64,000 bases of DNA from Nematostella vectensis (Eukaryota; Cnidaria; Anthozoa; Actiniaria; Edwardsiidae). A program made the position numbers and the translations under genes. This document shows, piece by piece, positions 1 to 11,468 of this stretch. Within the stretch, counting starts at the first letter, position 1. Each line of letters opens with the position of its first letter. The notes under the pieces are model-generated. The model saw only the letters and a program-made list of their open reading frames with translations. It made no database searches and was not told where the DNA came from. The stretch is taken from assembly GCF_932526225.1 (NCBI RefSeq), contig NC_064042.1:15573040-15637039 (forward strand). Reading direction: 5' to 3'.

Positions 1-151
1 CCCTGTACAGGACCTCCCGGTTATCGCCAAATTATTTCCCCCCTTAGTCAGATGCCCGTATGTTCCCATGCCAAATCAAGATTTCCGGTTTTGACAGCAA
101 TGCGGCTATAGAAGGCGAGTCTCGCCCCGGGCCCCGGTCAAGAAGATAAGC

Positions 152-1062
152 GTGGACCTACAAAAAGTTGATAGGCGACTGCAGCAGTTATGGGATTTTG
201 ACAGGGCCACCAGTTATGCCAAACAAAAGGACGCGAACTAGAGGAGTTCCTGGCGGCGCTCCCTGGGTACGTTTTCATAGCAACGGTAACGCCACGAGAT
301 CTTTGCCACTTCTTGGTCTCGAAAGACAAAGACAGGATAACTCAGGTGCATCGTCTCTCCTGTCAGTTTATCGCAAAGAAAGGACACTTCGGCTGTGGTT
401 GCCCGACCCACCTATCTTACAAGACAGTTGACTTATATCGGAAAGCTAAGGGCTATATTTCACGCTATGGGAAGAGACGGCGAATGGGATAAACGGTTAG
501 GTTTGGGCAACCCGGCAGCGGATAAGTCGCATAAAGACTACCTGAGTTTGATAACCACAGAGCAACTCCAAGCTAGAATATCCCCAAAGCAGGCTATGCC
601 TTTGTTTGTGGACAAACTCTCGCAATTAGCTTTGCGTTAAGACAGCGAGATGAATAAGGCAAAGAGAAATATCGATCGCTTCATCATAGCTCGCGACCAG
701 GCGTACTATAAAATGGCCTTCTTCCGGTTACACCAGACCTCGGAGTTCGAGACTCGCCTCTGTCCTCATCCGCGGCTGAGGTGAGGCTAAAAGGCTACTT
801 GAAGGACTTGAAAGCAGTTGAGGAAGAGACATTGCATGGCTTTAGACCTGGGTGTGCAATCACCCTAGCCTTGACAGGCGCTGACCTCTCCGAAATTATG
901 GATCATGTTGGTTGGTCCAACCGCCATACAGCCCTGTATTATATGCAGTTGGCAAAGGGCCCCCTGAACGCGTGGCAGGATGCTAATGAATTGAGGCGCT
1001 TTGTTAGTGCATTGCCGGCAGCTTGTAACGAATCGCGGAAAAGAGCGCATAATACTCAGTGA
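152..1062 (+). pseudogene. Tyrosine recombinase remnant (Crypton/YR-transposon type)
   Basis: Successive frames on the plus strand give the parts of one eukaryotic tyrosine recombinase. An N-terminal segment near 152-450 contains EEFLAALPGYVF and CGCPTHLSYKT. A SAM-like core-binding segment at 395-640 contains YIGKLRAIFHAMGRDGEW and GLGNPAADKS. A short piece at 650-720 contains RFIIARDQAYYK. A C-terminal catalytic part at 770-1062 contains LHGFRPGC, IMDHVGW and TALYYMQLAK, which hold the H-x-x-R box and the terminal Tyr region. The body between residues RDQAYYK and SSAAEVRLKG is missing, which removes the first catalytic Arg, and the frame changes at least once near 430. It is therefore a dead copy. 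Crypton is the likeliest source but DIRS-like elements cannot be excluded. It lies just outside element 1 and is probably older host-genome debris. Confidence 0.7.
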
Positions 1063-1666
1063 AATGGCAAAGTATAAATAAATTTTAGGTTTGGTGGTAT
1101 CAGATTGTATGTTAACAACCATGGAAGATCTGCTGAGTGGTTTCAATTAATCCATGAAGCACAACTATACTAGTTAGTGTCGGGATTTTTGTATGTTAGC
1201 GTGTAGTAAACGAGTCCCACCAACTCACTGATCACTAATTCCCCTGATAAGTTGAAACCGCTCTATACAAATTAGGGTAATGAATATATGTGAGGGAGTA
1301 CAAGCCTACCTGGGTGTTTGGATGTCCTTTTAGGTATGGGGAGAAGATAGTGTTATTAATTAGGAGTTTGACAGTTGGTAGTTAGGTTCACAAAGTGCTG
1401 AGCTGGGAAGGGGGACTCTCCCCCCTTCTCTCAGTAACCGATGGCCCCAGGGAGATATTGGTTTGGGAGAAAGGGATCCATCGGTTGGCAGTGCTGTGAA
1501 AGGGGACTAGACCGACCATGAGCCAAATTTATACCCAATCTTATGCGATGACACAATGGATGCAGTGTCGGATAGTTTACTTTTTGGTGTGCAAAGCCGT
1601 GCAAGTAGACACATTTGTTTTACTTCAAGCATGGAGAAATTTTTGTTTTGATCGCTTAAAAACGAA
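1063..1666. other. Unannotated spacer left of element 1
   Basis: I see no coding region or structured repeat here apart from a short purine- and pyrimidine-rich inverted stretch near 1405-1430. The last bases run into the G-rich outer end of the element 1 inverted repeat. Confidence 0.4.
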
Positions 1667-2026
1667 GGGCCAGGGGGGGGGGACCAGGGGGTTTCAGAGG
1701 TGGGAGGCGCGAATCGCCCCTCCGGGCCTCCCAGCCCCGTCTCTATATATCAGGCAGATAATGCTTCACGTACATAAACAATCGGCAAAAGCTAATGTAG
1801 GCCAAATCGATTTCACGTACATAAGCTTTTGGCAATTGCTAATGTAGGCCAAATCGATTTCACGTACATAAGCTTTTGGCAATTGCTAATGTAGGCCAAA
1901 TCGATTTCACGTACATAAGGTCGGGGCGAAAAAGCGCATGGATAAGTCTACGCAAAACCTACGGAGCGCGGAATATCGGCCGTAAATTCAAAGCCGCTGG
2001 CGTGGCGTTTAAACCTGAGTTCTACT
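1667..2026. repeat. Left terminal inverted repeat of element 1
   Basis: The outer part is G-rich, followed by a hairpin-forming segment around GGGAGGCGCGAATCGCCCC. Next come about three tandem copies of a 47-bp unit built around CCAAATCGATTTCACGTACA and AAGCTTTTGGCAATTGC, then a unique inner part ending near GCGTTTAAACCTGAGTT. The reverse complement recurs at 21833-22245 with small differences in copy number of both sub-repeats. Confidence 0.85.
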
Positions 2027-2711
2027 TGAACACCTTGCTCCCCATCTCCTTGCGAATTTCTCGCAGCCTCTTTTTCGTCTTTTCGCGTGCCTCCAGGGAG
2101 GGCCCTTTCCCGCTTTTTTTATCACGCGGTGCGAGGCCGTGTCGAGCTCTGATAGCGGCCTTGAGCGCGTAGTATCTCTCTTGTTCCTGAAGTATTAGCC
2201 GAAATTCTTCGTCTGAGATATGCCCGTCCTGCAGAGTCTTAGAGACCAGCTCGCTGATCGAGTTTTTCTTACTCTCCGCTAAAACAATCGTGTCTTCGTG
2301 TTTAGCCACCTTGGTCGTAAGACCCCTAGAGACTACCCCCGCGCCCGCGCCCACGACACCGACCAGCCCAGCGACCCCTGCCAGCGGACCGCCGATAAGA
2401 ACCCCTATCCCACTCAAAGAGACCCCCACCCCGGCACTGGAAAGCGCCCCTGCAGCGATGCCGGATGCCACAGACACAGCATGGGTAACGGCAAAGACGC
2501 GCTTATACTTCTTCCGCACCTGTCGATGATGCGTTATCTCATTGTCTAGAACCGCCTGAGTGTCACATATTTTCTGGAGTCGGAAGCTTTGCACGTCGCC
2601 ACCGATGCTTGCCGGAGCGGTAGGCGTCATGTGCATTTGCTGGCAAATCGGTGGGCATACGCTGGAAAGCGAGGGGTATATGGCACCGCTGCTAACGTCG
2701 CTGTTTGCCAT
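2022..2711 (-). CDS. Conserved Polinton protein with hydrophobic Gly-rich core
   Basis: 229 residues, intact, first gene inside the left inverted repeat. The N-terminal third has the motif FRLQKICDTQAVLDNE and a basic VRKKYKR. Residues about 75-130 form a long Gly/Ala/Val-rich hydrophobic stretch that could make two membrane passes (IGVLIGGPLAGVAGL). The C-terminal third contains SELVSKTLQDGHISDEEF followed by a charged tail. Element 2 has a clear homologue at 37072-37665, also next to the penton-like gene, sharing the VRKKYKR, hydrophobic and ISDEEF parts. Conservation in two divergent elements argues for a virion or membrane role, but the function is unknown. The stop lies within the inner edge of the inverted repeat. 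Confidence 0.7.
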   Translation of the reverse strand: MANSDVSSGAIYPSLSSVCPPICQQMHMTPTAPASIGGDVQSFRLQKICDTQAVLDNEITHHRQVRKKYKRVFAVTHAVSVASGIAAGALSSAGVGVSLSGIGVLIGGPLAGVAGLVGVVGAGAGVVSRGLTTKVAKHEDTIVLAESKKNSISELVSKTLQDGHISDEEFRLILQEQERYYALKAAIRARHGLAPRDKKSGKGPSLEAREKTKKRLREIRKEMGSKVFK

Positions 2712-2727
2712 GCTTGTTATGTCGGAC

Positions 2728-3417
2728 CTAGGTTAGCTCTAATACGAGGCGAACAGGCTTGCCCTTAAAGTCCACCCGTCTACCGCGGTCATCCCTGATC
2801 CATATTTGGATACTCGAGATAAACTCAGAGGAAGATGCTGCGACACAAACGGGGATGTCGGGCCCATAGACGACTTTCTCGTGCGGCCTCCCGCGGGTTT
2901 CTAGGCAAGCGAGAACGTTTGAAGGCTCGTCTAAGGCGAGGCATTGCGTGCGGTCTACGACATCGCAGAAGATGCAGAGGGCCTCTATTTTCGGCAAAGT
3001 CACCTTAAGTGCCCCCCCCCCCCCCACGGGCAGCACGAGCCCCCGCCCAACTGATCGTCTTTAGCCTCTAGGCCAAATAGTGCGCAAAGCTCGGCATTCA
3101 GGAACGCAACGACTTTGGACATGAGCACAATCTTCCCGGTGAGGGGATCCAGCTTCGCGGTCAAAAATCTTGCTTTCAGCGCGGTTGATCGTTTCAACGA
3201 TGGACTCGGCTGTGCGGTGCCCGGCTGGCAGAGTAGCGATGGGCGGGAGGGAGGCTATGGTCGTTATCTGATGCTCCCGCTCGAGATTATACCAGCTGTT
3301 AAACAGCGAGCACTGCCGGAGCGCCACAAAGCGTGGGCGCCTTATCGGCTGATCGAAGAAGAGCGTCAGTTCGCCTCCGGTGAACACAGCATGTAGGACC
3401 ACCATTGTCTTGAACAT
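2728..3417 (-). pseudogene. Penton-like minor capsid protein, frameshifted
   Basis: Three reading frames in series match one protein of about 210 residues, homologous to the intact gene at 37693-38316 in element 2. The N-terminal part (3417 to about 3110) has FFDQPIRRPRFVALRQCSLF. A middle part (about 3197-3050) has VVAFLNAELCALFGLEAK. The C-terminal part (3000-2728) has IEALCIFCDVVDRTQ and ends KPVRLVLELT. One break coincides with the 14-base C run at 3011-3024. A second lies near 3110. By position and by similarity to the element 2 protein I take it to be the single jelly-roll (penton-type) capsid component of Polintons. That assignment is inferred from fold-like pattern and context, not from a recognised signature. 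Confidence 0.6.
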
Positions 3418-3447
3418 AGCCCGCCTTCGTGTTTAATAGGGCTGAGT

Positions 3448-4950
3448 ATGGATTGGGAAGGCTGGCGGATGCTGAACGAGGTTCCCCGAAGGAAGGAGGA
3501 GGAGACAAAGAAGGCGGCAGTTGCGACGGGAGCCTCTATAGCCGAACATATCAAGCACGCTATAGCCGAACAAGCCAAACGCGCAAAAACCGGTTTCCCT
3601 AGGTCTCTGACCCTCGCGCAAAAGCTGCTCTACGCCGTGCCCGCGACCCCCGTGGAGAGCACGGCCTCAGACATCACCCCACTACTCACGCAGCTGGAGA
3701 TACACGTGGCTGAGGACAAATCATTCACGACTAGGGTCCGAGACATATTCAAAGAGACGGTAGTCACGCACAAGTCCGCCAAGGAGTCTCGCCGGTGGCT
3801 ATCGGAGCCTTCCTATGGGTACTGGCCACAGCAACTCAACTTTGCCGTCTGGTGCGCAACTGCCGGATGTGGGGTGTCCCTAACTGACCCCACTTTCGCC
3901 ACGCTCCCCTCTGTCATCAGGGGATTTCTAAGGTTTCACGTCTACTTTACCACCCGGAGGATACTCTACGAGCTCGGCGCCCCCCTGCCTGGCGACAGCC
4001 CGTTCACGCAAAAAGGTAACCCCTACAAGAAGGCCGCTTTCGAGCGTCAATGTATAGAGTTCGGTTTGCCGCGTAAACCTGACTTCTGATGGAAAGGCGG
4101 GCGGAACCACGGGCTAGGCGATGTGTTTGTGTTCTACCCGGGGGAGGGGTATCGCAACGTGCACGTGATCCGTGGCTACAACACGGCGGCGGACGAGTAC
4201 CCGAGCCACCTCAATCTGTTTAGCGACGAAGGTGGGACGTACAATAGTGGGAAGCAGGTGGGTTACATACGCAACGACGACCACGGGGCGTGCAATATAG
4301 CTGGTTTGCGCCTCCCAAAGGTGAGGGGCTGACAAAAGCAGGGCTAGGAAGACTCGATCGCTTGGTTGAGGCGTTCGTCTACACAGTGCTTGACGCGCAG
4401 GTAAACGTCCGTTCCTCTATCGCGGGGGGCGGTGGGCCGGCCATGGAGGCGCAGGCGGAGTTCACGAGGCTGCTTGAAGACGCGATCATACAAAACGACA
4501 TCGCTCAAAGCGTGCAAAGGTACCAGTTAGCCGTGCAGGAGGCCAAGGTGAGACTGAGTCTTGCGGTCGCACCAGGAGTGTGGCGAGCGATCTGGTGATA
4601 AACACGCACAGCGTCGTGGGCTACAACAATAAGCTGCAGAAAGCCACGGACTCCATGACGCTCGGCGCAAACGCGATCAACACCGAGACAAATCAGTCGG
4701 TGCTCATAACATGGCCGGTGGGCATCCTAGGGTGCAACACGTGACTGACCCTGGGATCGACCGCGTGCCGTCCCGGCGGCAAAGCAAGTATTCCGCCCCT
4801 GCAAAAGTGCACACAGAGGGCACGACCCCTGCCCCCTCTCCACGTACGCACGCTGCGCATAGCATGGCGGGCGAAAAAAGTGACCACACCGCCCTCAAGG
4901 CGGGGTTGTCGGCACTCGAGGTGGCCGCGGCGTATTACTTGTTCCGATGA
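3448..4950 (+). pseudogene. Large conserved Polinton protein, broken
   Basis: Divergent from the penton-like gene. The first part, 3448-4089, reads 213 residues with YWPQQLNFAVWCATAGCGV, matching YWSQALNFAMFCATAGCGV in the element 2 protein at 35455-36970. Homology continues in other frames at 4123-4332 (a degenerate part), 4290-4598 (GLTKAGLGRLDRLVEAFVY and DAQVNVRSSI), about 4590-4700 (VGYNNKLQKATDSM) and finally about 4860-4950 (ALEVAAAYYLFR). So at least four frameshifts separate the pieces. The extreme C-terminus is a hydrophobic segment ending YLFR, as in element 2, suggesting a membrane-anchored tail. Function unknown. Its place between capsid-type genes suggests a virion component. 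Confidence 0.65.
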
Positions 4951-5908
4951 TTGCTTTGCATTCGACGAACCAGGAACGCGGCTACGGCTAGAATGAGCAG
5001 CCACGCATTTTCGCCAAGGAATTTCACCGCTTATCCTGCAGCCTTAAACACGAAGTTCGCGATGCTGCCTACTAGCCCAGGGAGAAGCTCGCCTAGCTTT
5101 TTCCCGATAGCCTTAAGACCGTTACCGACCCCTCTGGCCACGGAGGAGAGCGACTTGCCGAGCGACGTCACAATGGCCGCGATCGTCGTCGCTACGGCCA
5201 ACCCGATGGCGGTGACGGTAAAGCCGTACTTTTTGAAGATGGCTTTGATGCGCTCTCTTAGCGGCTTTTGGTTTTTGAGCTCTCGGTTTTCGCGTTCTAG
5301 TTCGTCAATCTCGGACAGCCTCTCCTCGCTGCGCTCACGGGCCTCTTGGCGGCGACTCTCTGACGTGTTAGGGTCGTCGATGGTCTCCCTGTATGTGGCT
5401 ACCACCCCTTGCAGCTCTTGGACTCTTTCTGTGTTCTCCTGGATGACCGCGTCTACCTCTGCCACGGACCCCATCGCCAGCTTAATGCCTTTCAGCTTTG
5501 CAACGTCCTGTCGAACGCCCCCCCCCCGTCCTCATTGAACAGCTGTTTTGGTTTAGTCCAACCCCTTTTGCCGGAGTTACGAACCTGTATTAGCGTCTTT
5601 CCCCTCTGGTCTGACTGGAACCGTAACAGATTCTCGTTAAAGTCTGGGTATTTCTTCCTAAGGGACTGGAGACCGAGTCTTGTCGCTGCACCCTCTGTGA
5701 TGAACGAGGTTTCGGCGGTTGTTTGCGTTGCGCTTCGCGTAGCCATGCTATGCGCAGCATGCATAGGCGATGACGTGTTCGTCATTTGGATCGACTCCCC
5801 ATCGTCGGGGTCATACGGGATAAGGGGCGTCGTCTCGTCGTCCCCCGCTCCGCGATCGGCAGACGCGCCCGGCAAGGTATCGTCAATGTCAACGTCAACA
5901 TCAACCAT
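4934..5908 (-). pseudogene. Coiled-coil/membrane conserved Polinton protein, broken
   Basis: Convergent with the previous gene and overlapping its 3' end by a few bases. The N-terminal part (5908-5492) is acidic and then has FNENLLRFQSDQRGK and WTKPKQLFNEDG. A frameshift falls in the C/G homopolymer near 5518-5527. The next part (5474-5031) has a Glu/Arg-rich coiled coil, then KAIFKKYGFTVTAIGLAVA and SVARGVGNGLKAIGKKLG, then an in-frame TAA at 5031-5033, after which FLGENAWLLILAVAAFLV continues in the same frame. The homologue at 38325-39343 has Glu at the stop position. The two or three hydrophobic segments with amphipathic Lys/Gly stretches suggest a membrane-associated or membrane-active virion protein. 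This is inference from composition only. Confidence 0.65.
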
Positions 5909-5959
5909 ACTGCGTGCGCATAACTCGTGCTATGCTATATTAGACATGTATAACAGTCC

Positions 5960-6006
5960 GCACCATAGCCACGCGGCTTCGTACTTTATATACACATACG
6001 TATACG
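5960..6006 (+). promoter_or_regulatory. Probable promoter of the element 1 capsid gene
   Basis: A TATA-like ACTTTATATACACATACG lies just upstream of the capsid ATG at 6007. It differs from the TTTAAAGAT box used throughout element 2. Confidence 0.35.
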
Positions 6007-6265
6007 ATGTCAGTCAGCGATAAACCCGACCCCAAGCGAACACCCAGAATTCCTCTGGGGTTGAAAGCCGAGAGAACTGTTCACCGGGTCACTCTCAACC
6101 CGTCGACGGCCTCCCCAGGCGAGACGCTATATGTGGCGGTCCCAAAGCTATCGGAAGGCGTCACGCTCGTGCCTGGCTCCTTGAGGGTCGGTCTCGATCT
6201 CTCCATCTCAGGCCATGCAAATAATACCGTCGTGAACAACTCAGTGCATTTAAGGCAAGGCTGAA

Positions 6266-7300
6266 CTCGTAAAAACCGGACGGACTCAGTTAAAAAATTC
6301 TTGACAACGCATTTTTTAACCAATCAGCCTGAAAGTTGGCGTAGTTTTTCTGCATAACATGCTCGATGTTATCGACTACTCAGTTGCCATGGAAACCTTC
6401 ACGTGACATAATTAAGGTGTTACAAGTTTGTGAAAAAACATCCTTTTTTCTGGCGCCCTGCAGACACACAGGACGTAATTAAAACTTCAAAATTCCAATG
6501 CTAAATGAAGGAGGGATAACCAGAGTATACAAATGTAAGCTGGAAATTTGTATTCCAAAGCTGTTGACAAAGTAAATTGAGGGCTTTGATCGATAATTGT
6601 AGAATTCAGAACGATGTGTCACAATACACTGCATTATTACAGGCAATAAAACTATTTTTCCAAACTTACACCTTGGATTTGAATCATTTAGGGATTAAAC
6701 TTCTAAAACATGATTGAGAGTTGCAGTTTCCTAATAGCTAAGGTGTTTTTCAAAAGCGATAAAAGCTGACGCTCTTTCTTTGGAAAGATCGAAGCAGGCT
6801 CAGCTAAAAAGTGATCAGCGGTTGTCAGTTTCCATAGATACAATGAAAGCAAGATGGCGGATGGACTGTGAAGGGAATACACATTGTTGCAGTAGATTGA
6901 TTGAATACATGAAGAAAATGACGAAAATTGCAAGAGATTTCTTAGTTAAACGACAAAGGGACAACAAGAGATGTATCCCATGCAGAACTGTTTAAATATA
7001 GTTAAACGATCGTCTAAAATGAACGGAAAGACGTACTGAATTTAGAACGATTAAAGTAAACAGCATGATTATGGTAGGGAAATAAATGGAATCTTGAATC
7101 TTACAGTAAATAAAAAGACTCTGATTACAAAGCACATTATTGCGCATGTCCTTTTGTGTATTTTAGGCGGGATTTTCAAACAGTGGGCGCAGTTGGTGTA
7201 GTTATGGAATTGAAAAGTGCAAAGTTTTTTTTCCCAGCGAGTTTTACGAAAATTTTTGTATTCTAGTTGTTGAATTTTATAAAAAAAAAGTCACCCTGAG
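6266..7300. other. 5' non-coding arm of the nested transposon
   Basis: AT-rich, with no coding signal on either strand that I trust. It includes a short inverted pair around 6288-6319 (GTTAAAAAAT and ATTTTTTAAC), which may add to the end structure. Confidence 0.4.
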
Positions 7301-10300
7301 ATGGCAGGGGTCTTTCTATGTCCACAAACGTGCGGATTTGGGAAGGTTATAGCATTGCAGGTGGCCAGGGAGGTCGAAAAGGCATTACCGAGAGAAAGTG
7401 GTGAAAGCACTACAAAGTACAATGCGAGAGTAAAGGGGGAGCAGTACAGAAAGTACAGGAGCTATTTCCCACCACAAGTAACAGGGGATGCTTTTGATAT
7501 CGAGTTCCTTAAATTCCATAGAAAGCTGCCTGGTTTGAGGAATGCCATGAACAAATGGAACACCAGAAAAGCTGAGGAAAAATCAAAGTTTATGGAGACT
7601 TTCTCTAGAGAGAAATGGCAAGGTTTATCTGAAAATAGAAGAAAGGAACATTCATTTCAGAACTGTAAAGCCTGTGCAATCAGATACACAGAGGTTATGT
7701 CATACTTCCCAGTCACCTCAAATTTCTTCAAGGGGAAAGCAAAGCAAAATATTATATTTGCCGCTAACAACGAGGCTGAGCGTCTGCGAAATGCAACCCC
7801 TACTGTAAAAGCACGAAAACGTGATGCTACAAATGTTGCAAAAGCTCTCTTTGAGCAATATGAGGAAAGTTTCCAAGAACAGTACCAGTGTTCACTTGCC
7901 AGTGCCCTGTCATCTGTTCCAGGGATAAACTTGCAACACAAAACTGAAAATGACAAGAGAAATGAACGACGCCGCATTTACACTTCATCAAAAGAAAATG
8001 TAGAAAATCAAATGAAAGAGACTGCATTTTTGAGGTGAGCTCAATTATTTAAATTTGAAAGAAAACTTTGGGAGAAATTTTGATGGGAAGTGAAAAAAAA
8101 AATCAATGAGTCCAATTTTCTATAGTTTTATTGGGATATTAATTACAACATACCAATTAATTATTAGATGTTATGGAAGTGGACAGTCCATAAGAGGATG
8201 GGAGCGTGGGCGTAGAGCATTGTCGTTTGAGCCAGCAAACACTGCAAGAGAAAGAATGGATGAGCCTAACAAGAAAAAGAGAAAAAAAGACCACACCGGG
8301 GACATGGAGAGGATGGGATGGGACAAGGCCGGGCTTAAAGCAGAGGTTGAGGCATACCAGGGTGGTCACCTTATCAATTACAGTGCTCTAGCTAGGAAGT
8401 ATAATGTGACAGACAGCAGTGGACAAGTTGCACTTAACGGTGGACAGATTGTGAAGGAGTGGCTAGTGAGAAACGGAGTAGATGTTGACCGGTTTAGTAC
8501 CAAACGCAAAAACCCCATGGATCCAGTAATTAGAAGAAGGAAAAGGAGAGGGCACGGGGGAGAGATCAGCATACCCTGTGAGCCAGACAAGAAAACACTG
8601 AAAGCACAGCTATTGCAGAAGATCCACACAAAGGAGTACAGTATAGGAGAACGGATTGTACCACGAAAGGTAGGCAGTTAAAAATAACTCTTTGCAGGGC
8701 TATTGTGTTAGAGGCAATTGTCAGATTGATATAAAAACAAAAACAATTTCAGTACATGAACTAGATTGTCAATGTCTCTACAATATGTCTCCAATGTCTT
8801 TTATCTGAAGAAATTAATTGCATATTCTTTTTGTTTTTCAGTATGAAAAGCTTATCCTTACAAAGGATCTGAAAATAAAAAAAGAGGATGTCTATACTGA
8901 TGGTAGAAAAATGCCCCTTGCCAATATCCGAAGGACAATGTTAAAAAAACAGGAGAAGTTTCTCCGGGGGACAACAGAGGAAGGAATAGCAGAGCTTACA
9001 GCAGAACAGCTAAGAACAAGGCTTTTGCAGATCAACGAGTATGTGGATGGTATGGCAGTCCCAGACATGAGGGAGAAGCTAAAAAGCCATGAAAGAACAA
9101 GGCATCTGATGGTATGGCTAGATAACTCAACAGTTGCTAACTCTGGATATCTGGTGTGCCTTAGACCTGTCTTTATGACAAGGCAGTGTTCCTTACAGAT
9201 GAGGAGTATGCTGCAAAATATGGAAGACGGGTTAATGTGCAAATGCTGGTTGAAGAACCAGAGCTACATTTTATTGCAAAATGTGGGAGCTCTGACCATG
9301 AGCTTTTATTATATTCGGAGACAAGGCTCCAATGTGTCAGAGAGCTGTGTGATGACAACAGTATTTCATACACTGATATCATGAGGTTTTGTCAGGGAGA
9401 CTCTCCATTGCGAGCTTTTGAGACAGGACAACAGAAAGGAGGAAACTACTTCTGTTCTACCTGTGAAGTACACTGTGACATGACCAGTGACTTGGCCTAC
9501 ACTCTGAATTTGGAGGCCATATCCCTTACTGAGAGACAGCAGGCAATTCTTCGGGGGACCGTCTCCCTCTCTAAATCAAAACAGAAAAAAGCTAAACCAC
9601 TGGAAGGTCTGAAAAAAGAAGAGCTTGAAAAGGAACTGGCATCAAGGGGCATTTATGAAGGAAAAACGAAAATGGAGATGCAGAAACTACTCACTGAAGA
9701 AATGAAAGGAAAACAAAGAGTGCCTGCACTTCTCTTTAATACCCCAACAGAATCCCTGACCAACCTTAATCTAGAATCTTATGAAGTCATACCATGCGAG
9801 CCTCTTCATGATCTTGGCAATCATATTGCAAATTTCTTTGCTGAATTTCCAAGCCATCTGATGGGTGAAGAAAAGGCTTTGATAGAGGAGACAATCACAC
9901 TCAGTCTGGCAGGGAAAGACAGCAAGAGATGTGTGGACCAAAGGGAAGCCCTTATCAAAACTGCTGGGGTGGCACACCAGTCCAATATCATGTCCAAGAA
10001 AGCCATGGCTGCCATTGACACCTTGGTCGAGATGCAGAGACTCCTCTACGCGGCAGACAGCCAAAGATCTCCGGCCTCAATTCTTAGATATAGCAACCAA
10101 GCCTGGTACCATGCCATATTGTTGATAGATTTTGTGAAGGACACAAAGAAGCTAACCTCAAGTAAACTGTATGGAGTGTACTTTCATAACCTGACAGCCC
10201 ATGCTACCAGTACATTGCGCTTAATGTCTGGACAAGCTGCTAATGCAGAACGACAAGAAAGGATCTTTAACAGTATCAAGCGCATCACGAAGCAGACATC

Positions 10301-11468
10301 GAATTACCATCAAGGGCAAATAATACCTAACCTTTTCATCCGCTTGCAAGCAGAGCGCCAGATAGGCCTGCAACGAGATGATGTGTTCAGACAGCAAGAC
10401 CATGTGAGCAAGCTAGCAACTTGCCTCCCATCTCCCAAGAACACTGTCATACCTGAGGAGCTCATTCAAAGGCATAGCCATGCATGGCAAGCTCACCTCC
10501 AAGAAATAAGTGACTTCTTAGTTGAAGGAGAAGGTGTTTGGTGGAAGAAAGTTGAAGATGGAGTTGAATTTCATGATGTCACAGACATTCCCTCTGGTTG
10601 TGGGCCCTCTCTTCACCACTTTCGATCCAGCAACTTGAAAAAAGAGGCTGAGAGACTCGACAATTGCTGGAAACATTGCATAGCTAGCAGCATTCCCCTC
10701 CCTACTCACCTCCTAAGAATCGACCAAGAAGATGGGACAACACTTAGAATAAGAATTGACCCAGAATCAGTTCCTGCTGACACAAGGAATGCCTCAGATG
10801 AGACAAGTGAAGAAGATGAAAATGCTGTTAGCATTACCCTGGCCCCAGATGAAGTAGTCTGTCACAATGCAGGTTTGCCCCTACCTGAAGAGGTACCACC
10901 AGTACCTCTTATAGCCACTGCTGAAATCATGGATGCCACAGAGAGTGAAGATGAAAATGTAGTTGGTATTACCCTGGCCCGGGATGAAGTAGTCTGCATT
11001 GATCCGGATCTCCCTCCACCGGAAGAGAAACATGCAAATGAAGGGAATTCCACCACATCTTTACCAACTACACTTACACCAGAACCAGCCACAAGAACAA
11101 CAGATTCCTCAACTGGGTTGACATCAAGGCTAGGGAAAGCTCTGGAGATTGTTGTTGGCAAGACAACAGAAGTGAGTGCTCTTGACAAAAAGCATGCAAG
11201 ACTCAAGCAGTTGCAGAGACAAAACCTCAGGGACCAGCATCTAGAAAACAGCTATCACCACAGTCTTGCCCAGATGCAGACAAAAGTCCTTGCAAAGAGA
11301 AAGAATATACAGTCTGACCTTGTTGCATGGGAAAAGCAGTTTTTGTTTGACCACAACCTCACTGCTCCTACACCCCAGTTCATGAACGAGGACAGCACAG
11401 CATCAGCACTGTTAAAACAACTTAAGTATGCCAGTGTACTTCTGAAGCAATGGGGGATCACATTATAG
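7301..11468 (+). pseudogene. Putative transposase of the nested element, 3 exons, one frameshift
   Basis: Exon 1 (7301-8036) starts at an ATG and ends at AG/GTGAGC. Exon 2 (8168-8669) begins after TATTAG and ends AAG/GTAGGC. Exon 3 (8842-11468) begins after TTTTTCAG. Phases fit at both junctions. Exon 2 encodes a basic region and NGGQIVKEWLVRNGVDVDRF. Exon 3 has HLMVWLDNSTVANSGY, a Cys pair, a SAP-like helix-turn (LKKEELEKELASRGI), the segment LYGVYFHNLTAHATSTLRL followed by NAERQERIFNSI, and a long acidic C-terminal region with a short internal repeat (SITLAPDEVVC and GITLARDEVVC). The frame shifts by one base near 9165-9180, between CLRPVF and the frame reading FLTDEEYAAKYG. A D..E-type catalytic core is likely, and a distant KDZ relationship is possible but unproven. 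Confidence 0.6.

Noticed and set aside
2290-2549. Plus-strand Pro-rich frames
   Set aside because: Antisense shadows of the Gly-rich gene at 2022-2711.
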